In this document: positions 11,301 through 22,700 of the stretch, piece by piece | Numbering within the stretch: the first letter of the stretch is position 1 | Layout of the letters: every line of letters starts with the position of its first letter | DNA from: Numida meleagris | Lineage: Eukaryota; Chordata; Aves; Galliformes; Numididae | Length of the DNA stretch: 64,000 bases | Direction of reading: 5' to 3' | Assembly: GCF_002078875.1 (NCBI RefSeq) | Contig: NC_034438.1 | Span: 70,291,405-70,355,404, forward strand | Translations under genes and position numbers: made by a program | The notes under the pieces: generated by a model | Database searches by the model: none | What the model saw: only the letters and a program-made list of their open reading frames with translations | What the model was told of the DNA's origin: nothing

Positions 11301-14300
11301 CCCGGTGTCGGAGACCCTCGGCTGCGCCATGCCCTCCAGGACGGTGAGAACCAAGTTCCCCCTCTCCACGGGGAGGAGCAGCCTGCCCAGTGCCTGTGGG
11401 AAGGAGAAAGGGAGAGAAGACCCAATGAGCTGTGTTTAATGGTGGTGGGGCGCAGGTGAGCAGCGAGGGTGGCTCTGGACAGAGAGACCCAGGGCAGCGC
11501 TGGCACTGTGCCCCTAGGAGAGCCCAGAGCGAGGGCTGAGCTGGGCTGCGCTGGGCTGACTGCAGCCTCAGTGGGTGCAGAGAGGGAGCTGTTGTGCAGG
11601 GCCAAGGCTGGGGTGGAAGTCAGGGTCATGGAGCACTGGCTCTGCAAGCAGCTGGGGCTCCACGATGGCCACAACAGCTGCACTCGCAGCTCTCACACGG
11701 GGATAAAGCCTTTGGCTACTCCCTGCTGACACATGCTTCCACCCTGCAGCCGGCTTGCAGAGAGGCTGAGACAGCCCCTGCCTCGTGCCCCCACTTAGCG
11801 GTGCGCTGGCTCAGCTGAGCCTCCTGTCAACCCCCCACTCACGTATCCCAGCAGGGGTCGAGCTGCTCACCATTTTCTCCTCAAAAAGGTAGTAGGGCCG
11901 GAAACAGGGCTGCCATTCCCCCTCGGCATATAGACTTTGACCGGCACGTGCCACCGAGTAACCTGGGCAGCAGGAGAAACAGAGAGTGAGCGGTAGGAAG
12001 GACGGACAAGTTGGAGGTTGGAGTAGGCACGAGAGAGCACCGAGGAGAGCTCTGCTTGTGCCAAAGCTCAGAGGCTGCCAAAGACGGCCGCCCTCTGCTG
12101 TGTGGGGAGCTGTGGATATGCCAGGGCAGAAGTGTGCCTGTCTCAACAGGGAGAAGGCAAGACCACCTCTCGGGCTGCAGAAAGGCAGGAGAGCGAGGTG
12201 CAGCCTTCTGCTCTGAAGGAGGCGAGACGCCCTGCAATGCTGCTGCTACAGGCTCTCGAAGGCGAGGAGGGCGGCCAACGAGGTGCACTGCCTTGCCTGG
12301 CCTTACTGTGTGGAACACCCCAGCCCGACCCAGCCTCTCTTACTCTCTCGAGCTACGAAGACGCTGTGGATGACACGCAGAGCCTCCTCAGACCCATGGC
12401 GGATCTGCTGGTCCACCTCGGCACGGCACAGGGTCAGGTGCCCCAACAGCTGCCCCAGCAGCGTCTCACACTTGTCTTCTAAGCAGCAAACGCCGTCCGT
12501 GTTTTTACTCTGTTCAGACGAGCTCTGACGATCCAAGCAAAGGCAGAGTTAGCTGTGCTAAACTAGCGCGCCTGGGACAAAAGCCCTGACCCCCCCGAGC
12601 CAGCAGCGGGCCGAGCGCCACAGGAGCTGAGCGCCAGCGCTTTGGCCAGCTCTGCCCTGGGCCACGCAGGGGCCCGAGCCGTGGCGGACCCGTGTCTAGG
12701 CGAGGAGCACACTGACTGCCTTCGGTGGGAACTGCTGAAGGGTTTGGAGCGGCTGCGGGATTTTGGTGTCTAGGGGACTCTGCACCAGACCTGCTGGGGC
12801 ACCAGGAAGGGGCAAGAGGGGGGTTAGATGCTGCCTGTCCCGCCGGCCCCTTACCTCCATCAGAGCAGGGGTGACCAGGACCCGGCTCAGTCTGGCAATC
12901 CTCCCCACAGCACACCGGCGCGCTTTCACCCTCTCGCACTTGATGTAGGGCAGCAGAGCCTGAGAAGTCAAAAGCTGCCGGTTTGACACAGGATGCAGTG
13001 GCAGCTCCTGGAGCGGCCGCTCTGCCAGGCACCTGGCGGGGTGCTGACAAGGCGCCCAGGCTTCCCCTGAACAGGACAAGAGCCTGGAACGGAGGCCCGC
13101 CCTCCTGGCAGCCTCAGGAACGGCTGCTCCAGTGGAGACCTACTGCGGTCACCAGTCATTATCCCAGCCCGCAGCTCCTACAAAATGGCCTTTGGCCCTT
13201 CTCCAGGAGGGAAGGGCTTTGGGGCTGGCACGTTGCCGGAGGCCCTCAGCGGCCAGAAGAGAGTTCCAAGGCTGAGCTCCCTTTGCATGATGGCCACGTC
13301 CCAGCAGACCTGGGCCTTGCTGACATCTGGAGACAAGAGCGTCACTGAGGCAGGCAAGGAGGGCAGTGGGGCAGCAGTGCCAGCCGCCACTGCGGGCTCT
13401 GGGAAGGGCGCTCTACAGCCTTCCACTGCTCAGCTGAAAACCACTGGGCTTCAGGTGGTCACGTCCCCCACCCCACCGCATGCTTTCTGTGCCTGCTTCT
13501 GGGACGCAGCGCCCACCCCAGAGAGTCCCTTCTCTGTGGAGGAAGGAAGAGCCCCTGTGAGCCTCGCTCTTTGCACATGCCAGACCTGCAAGATGATCGC
13601 CAGGATGGGGACGGGGAAGCCTGGCGAAAGAAGCAGCAGCGCTTGCAGCACGCTGTCCAGAGACTGGAGGATCTGCAAGAAGAGCAGAGCAGGTGTGCAC
13701 TTTGGCGTGCCCTTTCTTTGCAGGAAGCTGGCTTCAACTCCTGCCACCTGAGGCAGAATTCAGCTGCGCTGCAGTGCCAGGAGCCTGCCCTGCACTCAGG
13801 GGCCTCGGGGTCTGCCTCGGCTGTCTCCTCTTGCGTCTTGCCGCCTTCCAGCAGCCAAAGCTAACTGGAAAAAGCGTGCAAAACTGACTGGCAGGCTCCT
13901 TGTAGCACAGCCGGCGCTTACCCCATCGTAGAGGGGAGCGTCAAAGCCACGCCGCTCCCTCTGTTCACCAAGAAAGCAGATGTAGCCAATGCAGGGGCCC
14001 AGGTGCCGTGCAACCTGGGCTGCGTTCGCAGCACTGCAAGGAGAGAAACCGCCTGTTGGACGCTGGCAGCTGGGGCACGCCTGCTGCCATCAGGGCCCTG
14101 CTGCAGAGACGCCCTGCCACGGCCGGGCTCTGGGGCACTTGCCTCCTTGCAGTGATGGCGAGCACGGTGTGCCTGCCCAGGGACATCACTGGGTTCCGGT
14201 AGCTGGGGAACGCCTTTTGCACTAGCACCTGCAGAGAGACAGCACAGCTGAGCAGGGACACAGGAGCTGCCAGTGGCCAGCACCAGCATGCCCTGCAGGC

Positions 14301-15163
14301 ACAGCACCGCCGTCCCTGTGCCAGCACCGGCATCTGGAGCAGGAGCCCCATGGCAGGCGGGCCGGCTGGCGCCCAAAGAGGCCTCTCCCACTCGTCCCTG
14401 TTGGCACCGCTGGGCCAGAGTCCGGCCGGCTCGGCCCCTGCCCTCAGCCTCGCTGGGTGCCCGCTCACCTCGTGCTCTGCTTCCAACTTGCCGTCAGGCA
14501 GGTACCTCCTCTCCAGCCGCACTCTGCAGACGGTGCGGATGGAGGCCAGGAACCTGTGCTTCGCGTCCAACTCCTGACAGTCGGGGAGACGAGAGACAAA
14601 CGGGAAGGGTGAGAGGGCGCGGGCACGGCCAGCAGGGCCGCTGCGCCGAGGGGGTGCAGCGCTGGGGCGGGGGGCCTGGAGGGCAGCAGCTCTGCGCAGC
14701 CAGCAGCCCTCCGAGAGCCTGCCTGCAGGCAGCCAGCACGGCGGCACCCGGCTGGGAGCAGGTCGGACATTACCTTTTCCTCACCAGCGAGGAAGGACCA
14801 GAAGAACTCACAGTCTTTCCTCTCCTTCTCATCCAGCTGCCGGACGCCGGAGGCAGCGGAAGCGCCATCTGACGAAGGAGGAACGGGGAGAGCTGTAGGC
14901 AGGGGCAGGAGGCCGAGAAAAGAGCCGTGCCCTCTCCAGCTCTGAGCCCGCTGCCCTGCAGACAGTGAGCAGGCACAGAGCCGAGGCTGGACGGGCCCAG
15001 TGCTGCCCGTGCGCTCACCGCTCTGGAGACCACAGGTCTTCTTGAGCGACTCTTGGCCAGCTAGCCCGCTGCTCGGGGAATGGGAGAGACAGGATTCCAT
15101 GAGAACAGCATCACTGGAACTGGCGGCTTCTTCACCAACCACGTTGCTCCAGTGCTGTCCCAT
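6106..15163 (-). CDS. Maestro HEAT-like repeat (MROH) family protein, multi-exon gene interrupted by an assembly gap
   Basis: MROH proteins are built of alpha-helical HEAT-like repeats. Their molecular role is poorly known, and birds carry expanded sets of them. Coding exons in transcript order (minus strand): 15163-15019, 14868-14774, 14573-14469, 14228-14143, 14033-13922, 13672-13586, 12959-12855, 12524-12344, 11962-11871, 11393-11244, 11052-10898, 10790-10652, 10472-10285, 10197-10057, 9729-9615, gap, about 8365-8264, 7891-7736, 7453-7352, 7014-6912, 6561-6502, 6233-6106 (TGA). Every junction testable in the sequence joins in phase. About 849 residues are visible, plus an unknown number in the gap. 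Family hallmarks are GDDSVVEDIDKQGGW, KHKEIGAMAVFTE and LPLFIHLHDQDQSVAQ. The start is the ATG at 15163 (A at -3, G at +4). The join 13586 to 12959 may lack an exon. Which MROH subfamily it belongs to cannot be settled here. Confidence 0.9.
6599..6670. repeat. Short C-rich minisatellite in an MROH-like intron
   Basis: About four imperfect copies of an 18-20 base unit resembling agcccatccccccagcac, inside the intron between exons 7014-6912 and 6561-6502. Confidence 0.8.
8366..9244. other. Assembly gap (879 Ns)
   Basis: Unresolved bases. By position in the MROH-like gene the gap hides the 5' part of the exon ending at 8264 and probably at least one more exon, since the family's segment after the AMAVFTE motif is missing from the sequenced flank. 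The sequence immediately after the gap is the one duplicated at the left edge of the window. Confidence 0.98.
9615..13672 (-). CDS. MROH-like gene, central HEAT-repeat exons 6-15
   Basis: These exons encode a chain of helical repeats, including ILQSLDSVLQALLLLSPG (exon 6), ALLPYIKCERVKARRC (exon 7), CETLLGQLLGHLTLCRAEVD (exon 8), ALGRLLLPVERGNLVLTVLE (exon 10), PEILRSIYEHLMLLSKK (exon 11), TTMWQTMVSEPSLAKQ (exon 12), RLYLVVLIETFFMLRC (exon 13) and the conserved GDDSVVEDIDKQGGW (exon 14). The exon 14 to 15 join, AG plus G, restores VLTRALWNTGPLCCSAVFEY. No in-frame stop occurs in any of these exons. Confidence 0.85.
10591..10612 (+). other. G-quadruplex-capable tract in an MROH-like intron
   Basis: Four G-runs (gggagggg then agggg twice) on the plus strand, in the intron between exons 12 and 13. 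Quadruplex formation is inferred from the pattern only. Confidence 0.5.
13922..15163 (-). CDS. MROH-like gene, N-terminal exons 1-5
   Basis: Exon 1 (15163-15019) starts MGQHWSNVVGEEAASSSD and is low-complexity and serine-rich. Exon 2 (14868-14774) carries DEKERKDCEFFWSFLAGEEK. Exon 3 (14573-14469) carries LDAKHRFLASIRTVCR. Exon 4 (14228-14143) encodes VLVQKAFPSYRNPVMSLG and ends in a GC donor. Exon 5 (14033-13922) encodes QVARHLGPCIGYICFLGEQ. A pyrimidine-poor cag just upstream of the start (about 15182) could be a 5' UTR splice acceptor. If so, a non-coding first exon lies further right, and I could not locate it. Confidence 0.8.
14141..14142 (-). other. Non-canonical GC splice donor (GC-AG intron)
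   Basis: On the minus strand exon 4 ends GGAG and the intron begins gcaagt, the standard consensus for GC donors. Nearby there is no GT that keeps phase. Joining to the acceptor at 14034 (ttgcag) makes codon AG+T and an uninterrupted exon 5. Confidence 0.8.
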
Positions 15164-16587
15164 CGTGATCCTCCTGGACACTGAGGGGCTGCTGAGCTGG
15201 CGCCAGGTAGCCCCACGTGTCCCAGGGCCGAGTCACAAAAGGCCCCGCTGTGACCTGTCGCTGAGGTCACAATGGATCAGCCGCCCACTGCTGGAGGACT
15301 GCCACGAGGCTGCTCAGCCTGCGTGCCTCAGCTTTCTCGCTGGAACTCCTGGCTGAACGTGGCCCCAGTGCAGGAAACAAACATACCCCACCGTGGCCAC
15401 TTTTGTTATGCCACGTAAAGGAAGGAAAAACTGCAGGTGTGCACGGACGAGTATTGAAAATGCTGCAGCCAACATCACTGTTTGTCCCGTTCCATTTTAG
15501 CTGCTGTCCAGTTACTGTCTGCACCGAGGGCCAGGGATTTGCTAGGTGCTCAGAGCACTTCGCCAACGTCGGGCAACAGCGAAGAGTTAATGACTTCCAA
15601 AACAGAATCCATTCAGCAGCGTTTTTTTACCTGTGCTTTCTGAGTGATTTCGTTTTACTGAAGTACAGAACAGTTCATTTAAGTGAAAAGCTTGCGCAGA
15701 ATTTTGGGATGGGAGCGATCTTTTGTCACTAGCCTGCCATGGAGATTCAGGGGACTTTCTCCTTTAATTTTCCCACGCCTTAGGAAACACCACAACTCAT
15801 CGATGTAATGACACTTGCTTTAACAACAGGGATTGAAACTCACGCACACACGCCTGTTTTTAGGCACGATGACCCAGTGTCTACTTAGCTCAGGTTAAAC
15901 TGTATTCTCGCTTCTGATGGCACCTTTCATTGTATTCACAAAGGCAGTCACGGAATGTCGTTGGTTGCAGGTTATGGTTTGAGTGATTGCTGCCAGAGTA
16001 TTGGCGACAAGAAGCACGCACAAAACGTACGCTTTCATTTCTACTTCCTGCATGCCTTTGTAAATACTTTTCTATGTGCTGCCACAAATACCACAAATAC
16101 TTTGTGCTTTCTTGATAGTCAGAAAATGAAATCCAGTTACTAACTCTTTCATGAAGCAAGTTCATGTTTTATGAAGCAAAACTGTGAGTAAGCTTCAAAG
16201 AACTGGCGATAAATAATCAGGGTTGAGCCAGGCACGGGGAAGGTCTTGTGAATGCATTTGACAGCAAAGAGAGCCGAGATTGTCGGTCCTTGTGATTAAG
16301 ACTTTTGTTGAAGAAGTAGGACCAAATGTACCAACCTAAAATAGGTAGAAAGAACTTCTTGAAAAAACATGTGAATTCTCTTGGCTTTCCCATTTCATCG
16401 TTTATTGGGAGACATTCAAACGTCTGCCACCACTCACAGAACTGAGGTAGGGTCTGTTAGCTTCCCAAATGTCAGATGTGCTTGCCAAATTTCTGTTTCT
16501 CTATAAAGTTTTCTTTACATACTGGTGATGTCCAGTGGAACGTCTATCTCACAGTGGACTTGTGAGCAACAGTCTTTCTAAGTTTAG

Positions 16588-16850
16588 TCATAGAATCACT
16601 GAATAGCCTGAGTTGGAAGGGACCCAGAAGGATCATGGTGTCCAACTCCTGGCCCCACACAGGATCACCCAATATTGGAACCCTATGTCCAAGAGCATTG
16701 TCAAACTCTGAGAGCATTCTCTAACTCAGACAGGCTTAGTGCCATGACCACTTCCCTGGGCAGCCTCTTCCAGTGCCCAACCACCTTCTCAGGGAAGAAT
16801 CTTTTCCAAATACCCAACTTGAACCTCCCCTCTCCTTTGGGGCTCCATGA
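16588..16850 (-). mobile_element. CR1 LINE fragment
   Basis: Minus-orientation CR1 3' region beginning catagaatcactgaatagcc, followed by ggaagggacccagaaggatca and the usual downstream CR1 body. Confidence 0.85.
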
Positions 16851-17239
16851 AGAAGAGATGCCACTTACTCATGAGGGATAGGGGATGGAAAAAAAGGGTG
16901 TGCATAACCATCAACAATCACCAAAAGAATGTTTGATTGCTGGGTGATCTGACGCATGAGCTTAGCTGGATCTGTTGTATTGCAGAGTTCTTTTTTCTGA
17001 ATTTCTTTCCTTTCTTTTCTTTCTTACTTGGGCACTGAAAGATATGCACAACATGAAGTATCTGTGCAGGCAGAGCAAAAATGTTTAAAACAATCTGCAG
17101 CTTCATAGAACAAAGTGTTGTAAACACAGAGCTGTGGGTCTATTCTCCTCCGGCAAGCCAGGAAGAAGGAAGAGCTATGGGGTTTTAGGTTTGGTCTGAT
17201 TTGCTTTGCTTTACATTATCAAACACGTCAACATTTGGA

Positions 17240-17697
17240 ATTTGAGGAATAATTCAGTAACAATCAATGAGCTACTTGGAGGGCGCAAAGAAACAAGCTC
17301 TTTTCTGAAGTGTCCAGTGATGGAACAAGAGTCAGTGGGCACAAACTGAAACACAGGAAGTTCTGTGTCTGCAGAGACCTGAGAGCAGCCTTTCAGTATC
17401 TAAAGGGGGAATATAAGACAGAAGGAGACAGACTCTTTAGCAGGGTCTGTTGTGACAGGACAAGGGGAAACGATTTCAAAACAGGAGAGATTTAGGCTGG
17501 ATATTAGGAAAAAGTTTGTTACAATAATGGTGGTGAGGCACTGGCACAGGTTGCCCAGAGAGGCGGTGGATGCCCCATCCCTGCAGACACTCAAGGCCAG
17601 GCTGGACGGGGCTCTGGGCACCTGATGTGCATTGCAGGGGAGTTGAACTGGGTGACCTTTAAGGGTCCTTTCCAACTCAAACGATTCTGTGATTCCT
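17240..17697 (+). mobile_element. CR1 LINE fragment(s)
   Basis: Plus-orientation CR1 ending gattctgtgattcct. An internal change of register near 17380 suggests two fragments joined or nested. Confidence 0.85.
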
Positions 17698-19483
17698 AGG
17701 CAGGAGAAGTTTCAGATTTGTAGCTTTTTCACCTCTCCATACTTTTAGGTGGTGATGTCTGAAACAAAAGCAAATCCTGATGTTCATTTAAATGAGATAG
17801 CAAATTTAATACTGTTGGAGGACACTGACATTTTCTATCTCCATATACTTCACAGGGCCCAAAATGCAAGATTTTCAAAAAAAACCCTCACAACTGAAGA
17901 GATCAGGAAAACATTCCTTCACATCTTGCACTCTCCTGATTGCAATGGAAAGCAGAATGGAAATACAGCTTCTCACACCTACACTAGAAAGGATTACCAG
18001 TAGAGTAGATAGCTAGTATCTAATTAGTTTTCTTGTTGCTTTGTAGTATCTTGTAGTAGCCTTCTTCCAGACGAGAAAGCTTTTAAGACAATTACAGTAA
18101 CCACACTAGAAATAAACTAATTGTCCATGAGTAGGAGAAGCAAAAAGACAGATGTGGAAAGTTGGGGCTCAGTTTCAATTTATGCTGGTAAAATGGTATG
18201 GCTATCCATTTTTTATTTGATTCTTTATAAAGCCAAATTACGAAATTACAGCTTTTCGGATATATGTTAAGCATTTTGTCTATCCTCTTGAACATGACAA
18301 AAATATTTTTCAGGTATATACCACATATGATATAGCACTCCACATATGGATATAGCAACTTAAATCAGAAGGAAGTGCTATTTCCTTCAGCTGATGCACA
18401 TCCATCTTCTGGGGGGAAAAACCTGCAGAGGTTACATAATTCAGTTTCATTAAAATAAAATCATTATAATCAGCCTGATTAAAGAGTCTTACAAAAATGT
18501 AGGGGCACATATCAAATGCAGACAGAACTGCAGAACTCATACCATATTTTAACATCTACATTTCTTGCTTTTTCAGGAATATCTCCGGTTCATCTTTCAA
18601 AACAGAGACTCCTAAATGATAGGACAGATCACAGAAAAAAAGCATGGAACAGCATAGAAAGGTCAGGAGGTTAAAGCTTTATTCCCAGTCTTCTAGCCAA
18701 TGTGATGATTTGACAAGCAAGGCATTTGTGCTACACATAGAGTAATTTTTAACATTTAAGACCTTATTTCCTGCTCTGTTTGGAATATGTGCTAATACAA
18801 ATAACTTCCTGACAAAGAACATAAGGGATTCACTTGGAGTTAAGCAACCACTTCTCTGGGAAAAAAAACCCACAAAAACACAAAACTAAACAACCTAGCA
18901 TTTAATTTATTTATTGTGAAGGATCATTAGTTGAACTTATTTAAACATAATTTGTCTCTGGACTTAGGGAACATAAGCAATTCTTACAATGGAATAGCTA
19001 ACAGTGCATTTTGAACTGCCAAGCATGCAGAAATACCCACGTGGAACAACATCGTACTATTTCTAAGTGGTAAGAGTCGTGAGTCCAGTAGGAACTGGAA
19101 AATAAAAATTTTTTGCTTTGAACATGATTTTTTCTGAGATCAGTCATGAGGAATCTGTGTAGCTGATATTGGTCTTCCTTTTTTAAATTGTAAAACACTC
19201 TAGATTGCCCAACATGAGTGTGCATTGAGCTGGCTGGTAAATTCTTATTTTAACGTAAAGATTCTCAATCAAAGATTCACACTCTCAGTAACTGAAACAG
19301 AATATTTTTTAGCAGATCAAAGCTCTCTTTCCCCCTCTTTTTTTGTCCTTTTTGCATACTTTCTTCTAGGTTTCTCAGTGAATCTCATTAAAATGAGTTC
19401 TGCACAGTGCAGCCCAGACTTGATTTACAGTAAGATGCATACCGCGACTGTTAGCAAGAACATTATTTCATTGACAAATTGAG

Positions 19484-19702
19484 GATAGGAGAGCTCTCAC
19501 CAGAGGGTGGTGGGCATGAACAGGCTCCCAGGGCGCTGGGCTCAGCCCCAAACTGCCTGGGTTCAAGAAGCATTTGGACAACGTTCTCAGACAGATACAG
19601 GGCTTGGATTTTGGGTGGACCTGTGTGAAGCCAGGGGTTGGATTCAGTGATCTTTGTAGGCCTCTTTCAACTTGGGATATTCTGTGATTCTATGATCTTA
19701 AG
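19484..19702 (+). mobile_element. CR1 LINE fragment
   Basis: Plus-orientation CR1 3' end, finishing ttctgtgattctatgatctt. Confidence 0.85.
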
Positions 19703-22700
19703 TGTTTTAAAGATCAAATACACATCGAGTAGCTGCCGAAGTTAGGCAATTTAATCCTAAATTACTTTCATATGGAAAAAAAACCAACAACCCAGCCTTC
19801 AACATCTCCCTTCACTGTGTTAGCATTATGTTCAGGTTGAGAAGGCAGACTTCAGGGTGAGATTTTTGGGTGGCTGGCTTATGAGTGTAGCGAGAGGAGA
19901 GAGAATCTGAAATAAGAGGGTGTCATATTAAGGCATAGCAAATACTCCTCGGTTAACTTCCATCTGAATGCTTAATCCAGAACTAAGGGCCTGCAGCTTG
20001 AAGGAGTTTTCTTTGCAAGTGTGCAGCAATATCAGCCAGATGGGACTCTAGTCTGGAATAGCCCGGTTGAGTCGTTACTCTCCAAATAACAAATTGACAG
20101 ACTCTTCAATATGACCTGCTTTCAGGAAGTGGGCATTTAAAAGAGGACCAACTTCATAAATATTGACAGCACCAAATAATTAAATCTGGTTATGCACAGG
20201 AAATGTGATCAAAATACCTGATTTTCTAGTAAATAGCACACAATAGATATTCAGTGGTTTGATCAATTAAGACATTGCACAAGAAAAATGAAAGTGAATG
20301 GGATTTCACTGTTTGAAATTAAGCATTCAGTGCCTGGTAGCATTCCAGTTAACATGGTAAATGAGGCAATCTGTTCACCGAACAAGCAAACAACAATGGA
20401 GGTACACAGAGCAGTAGCAGAGGATTATTCACTCTGATGGCATCTAAATATTGCTCTCTGTAAGAGCATGGATAAAACAAAACCAACCTCTGCCTTCTTC
20501 ACCGTGTTATTCTCTGCTGCTGTGTCCTGTGGATTAGAGCAACAACCGAAGGAATCCTTGACAAATAATTAGCCGTACAGAAAGATTTGAAATACTTGTG
20601 AGGGGGCAATAAAGACAACGCTTTAAATCAAAAGAGTCTGCAGTGCCTGGTGTGAGATGTAATTTAGCTCTGTGCTCCCACTCTTGCTGGGTGTCATAGC
20701 ACATACTTCATCCTGACTACCATATCATAATCCATTTAGTCTCTTCAGGTAAGCCTTGGAAGAAACTTACCAGAAGACTCTTGAATTGTGGCTGTAGTTT
20801 TTAATTCAGAATGTTGACCTCCTGCAGGAAAACTGAGAAATATAAAAGCAGAGTACTAGTGCAGAAATTTGAGCAAAAAAAAATAGGGAATAACCCGCTT
20901 TTCATTGAAAAGTAGTTACAACATTTAATCAGTCATGCTCAGGTATAAAGAAGTGTAAAAATGTCATGGATAAACATAGCCTACCGTCAGGGTGCAGCAG
21001 AGGAATTTCTGATGCTTTTCTCTGCATCGATTCTCTATGAGTGAAGTAAGCATACACAGACAGTATAAAATACAGACCTCTTTTCAACAGGCATGCTCTC
21101 TTTCTTCAATGTGCCGGTTGTTCTTCACAGTTATGATGAAGTGCTTATTTTTGAGGCAGGTGTAAAATAGTTTATTTCAAAGTGACAAAAGATCGTTCCC
21201 ATTTTCAGTGTGGGGAAATGATCAGAACTGACATCGGAAGTTCTTTCCACACGATCACGGAAGAGCAGAACAAAAGGAGAGAAAGAAAGATAGGTGGAAA
21301 GTGATGAATTTCAGGCTGAAAATCTGTTTTTCTATCACCCTCCACACTTCAGAGAGATTAGTGAGATTTATTTCTGGATGCTCCCTTTTCCTCCTCCTCT
21401 TCCATCCGCAGAAAATAAAAGCAAGCCTCAGCTCCTAGCATCTCCCGGCTTTACTTCTGCCTGTTCTGGAAGAAAACTTTTAGTACCTTCTGCTGTGACT
21501 GAGTCATTTGTCTGATAGTAAAATTAATACTTTGCAAACAAGGCCTATATAAGCACTGAAATGAATGTCAGCAGGTGGATTAAATATGCACATAGATGAA
21601 TGACACTTAAGGAAAGCAAAATACTTATTTTCTGCTGCCGTCTTCGTATCTGCCATTAATAATGGAGCAGCTCTTATTTGTTATTAGAATAAGGCTTTAA
21701 ATGCTGCATGTAATACTATCCACAGTGAGCCCAAAAGAAAAATGTTAATGCAGAGCCTTTACCAAGGTTAAAAGACATGTGCAGATGTTTTTTTTTCCTT
21801 TTTCCCCTCAGAAATTAGCAACCATAGACACACAGAGAAGAACACTGTCCTCTCCACTTACCAAAGTCTTGTGCCGCTTGAGCGGTGCTGGTGTGCTGAA
21901 ACACTGGGAAGGACAGCTCTTTGCCTTGTTCCTCAAGTGCTCTTCACTTCCCAAGGACTTACAGTAAATTTTGCACATAAATCTACAAATTGAGTCCCTC
22001 ACTGCAGGGGGAAAGTGTCATTTGAGCAGTCTGTAAAAGTGAGAAGTGACAGCTTGCTTCAGCTGGACGAAATGACAACAGCTCCACTCAAAGCTGTGCA
22101 GTTGCAGCACTGTGGATCTCAGCAGTTTCAACCCTAGACTTCAAGTTCTCAGTCAGTGCAAAACTAGTTCAGTGTTAGTTGAATTAATTACTCTAAACAT
22201 TTTACAGCATTTATTCCTAGTATATTAACACTTGCAGAATCTATCTAGAAGTTTATCCTTCTTCCTCTGATAATAGTGTGATTTATTTATGAACGGTTTC
22301 TGGCCCATTTTTCTACCAGTGATTATCATGAATTTCAACACATTTTCTTTTTGACCTAGTTTCCTTTTTTTCTTGCATGTTTTTATTCTCAAAGCATTGT
22401 CTTGTGACTTGCTCTCACACTCTACATTTGGAAGATGATTTCAAGATGCTTAGTTCTATACAATCTTAAAGCAGTTGGCTTCACAATTACCTTAATTCAG
22501 TTGCAAATGATTTGGAAATCACCCTTGTGTTCTACATAAAAGCTTCACACTTTGTATCAAACTACTTCTCCGTAATTTCCACCAGAGACAGCTTTAAAGC
22601 TTCCATCCCAGTTGATTTGGAGCAATGCAGCAGTAATCCAATACATCTATACTGACGTTTCTCTGCAAAGCAGAAGTTATTCTCAGATTTGAGGTGGGAC

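Noticed and set aside
13185..13340. Candidate extra MROH exon (minus, DVSKAQVCWDVAIMQRELS)
   Set aside because: There is an acceptor-like ctccag, but the phase does not fit exon 6, no donor follows and the frame runs to a stop. Joining exon 6 directly to exon 7 gives a family-like sequence.
15890..16165. 91-codon minus-strand open frame
   Set aside because: No start context, splice partner or recognisable family. Its length is expected by chance in a region this size.
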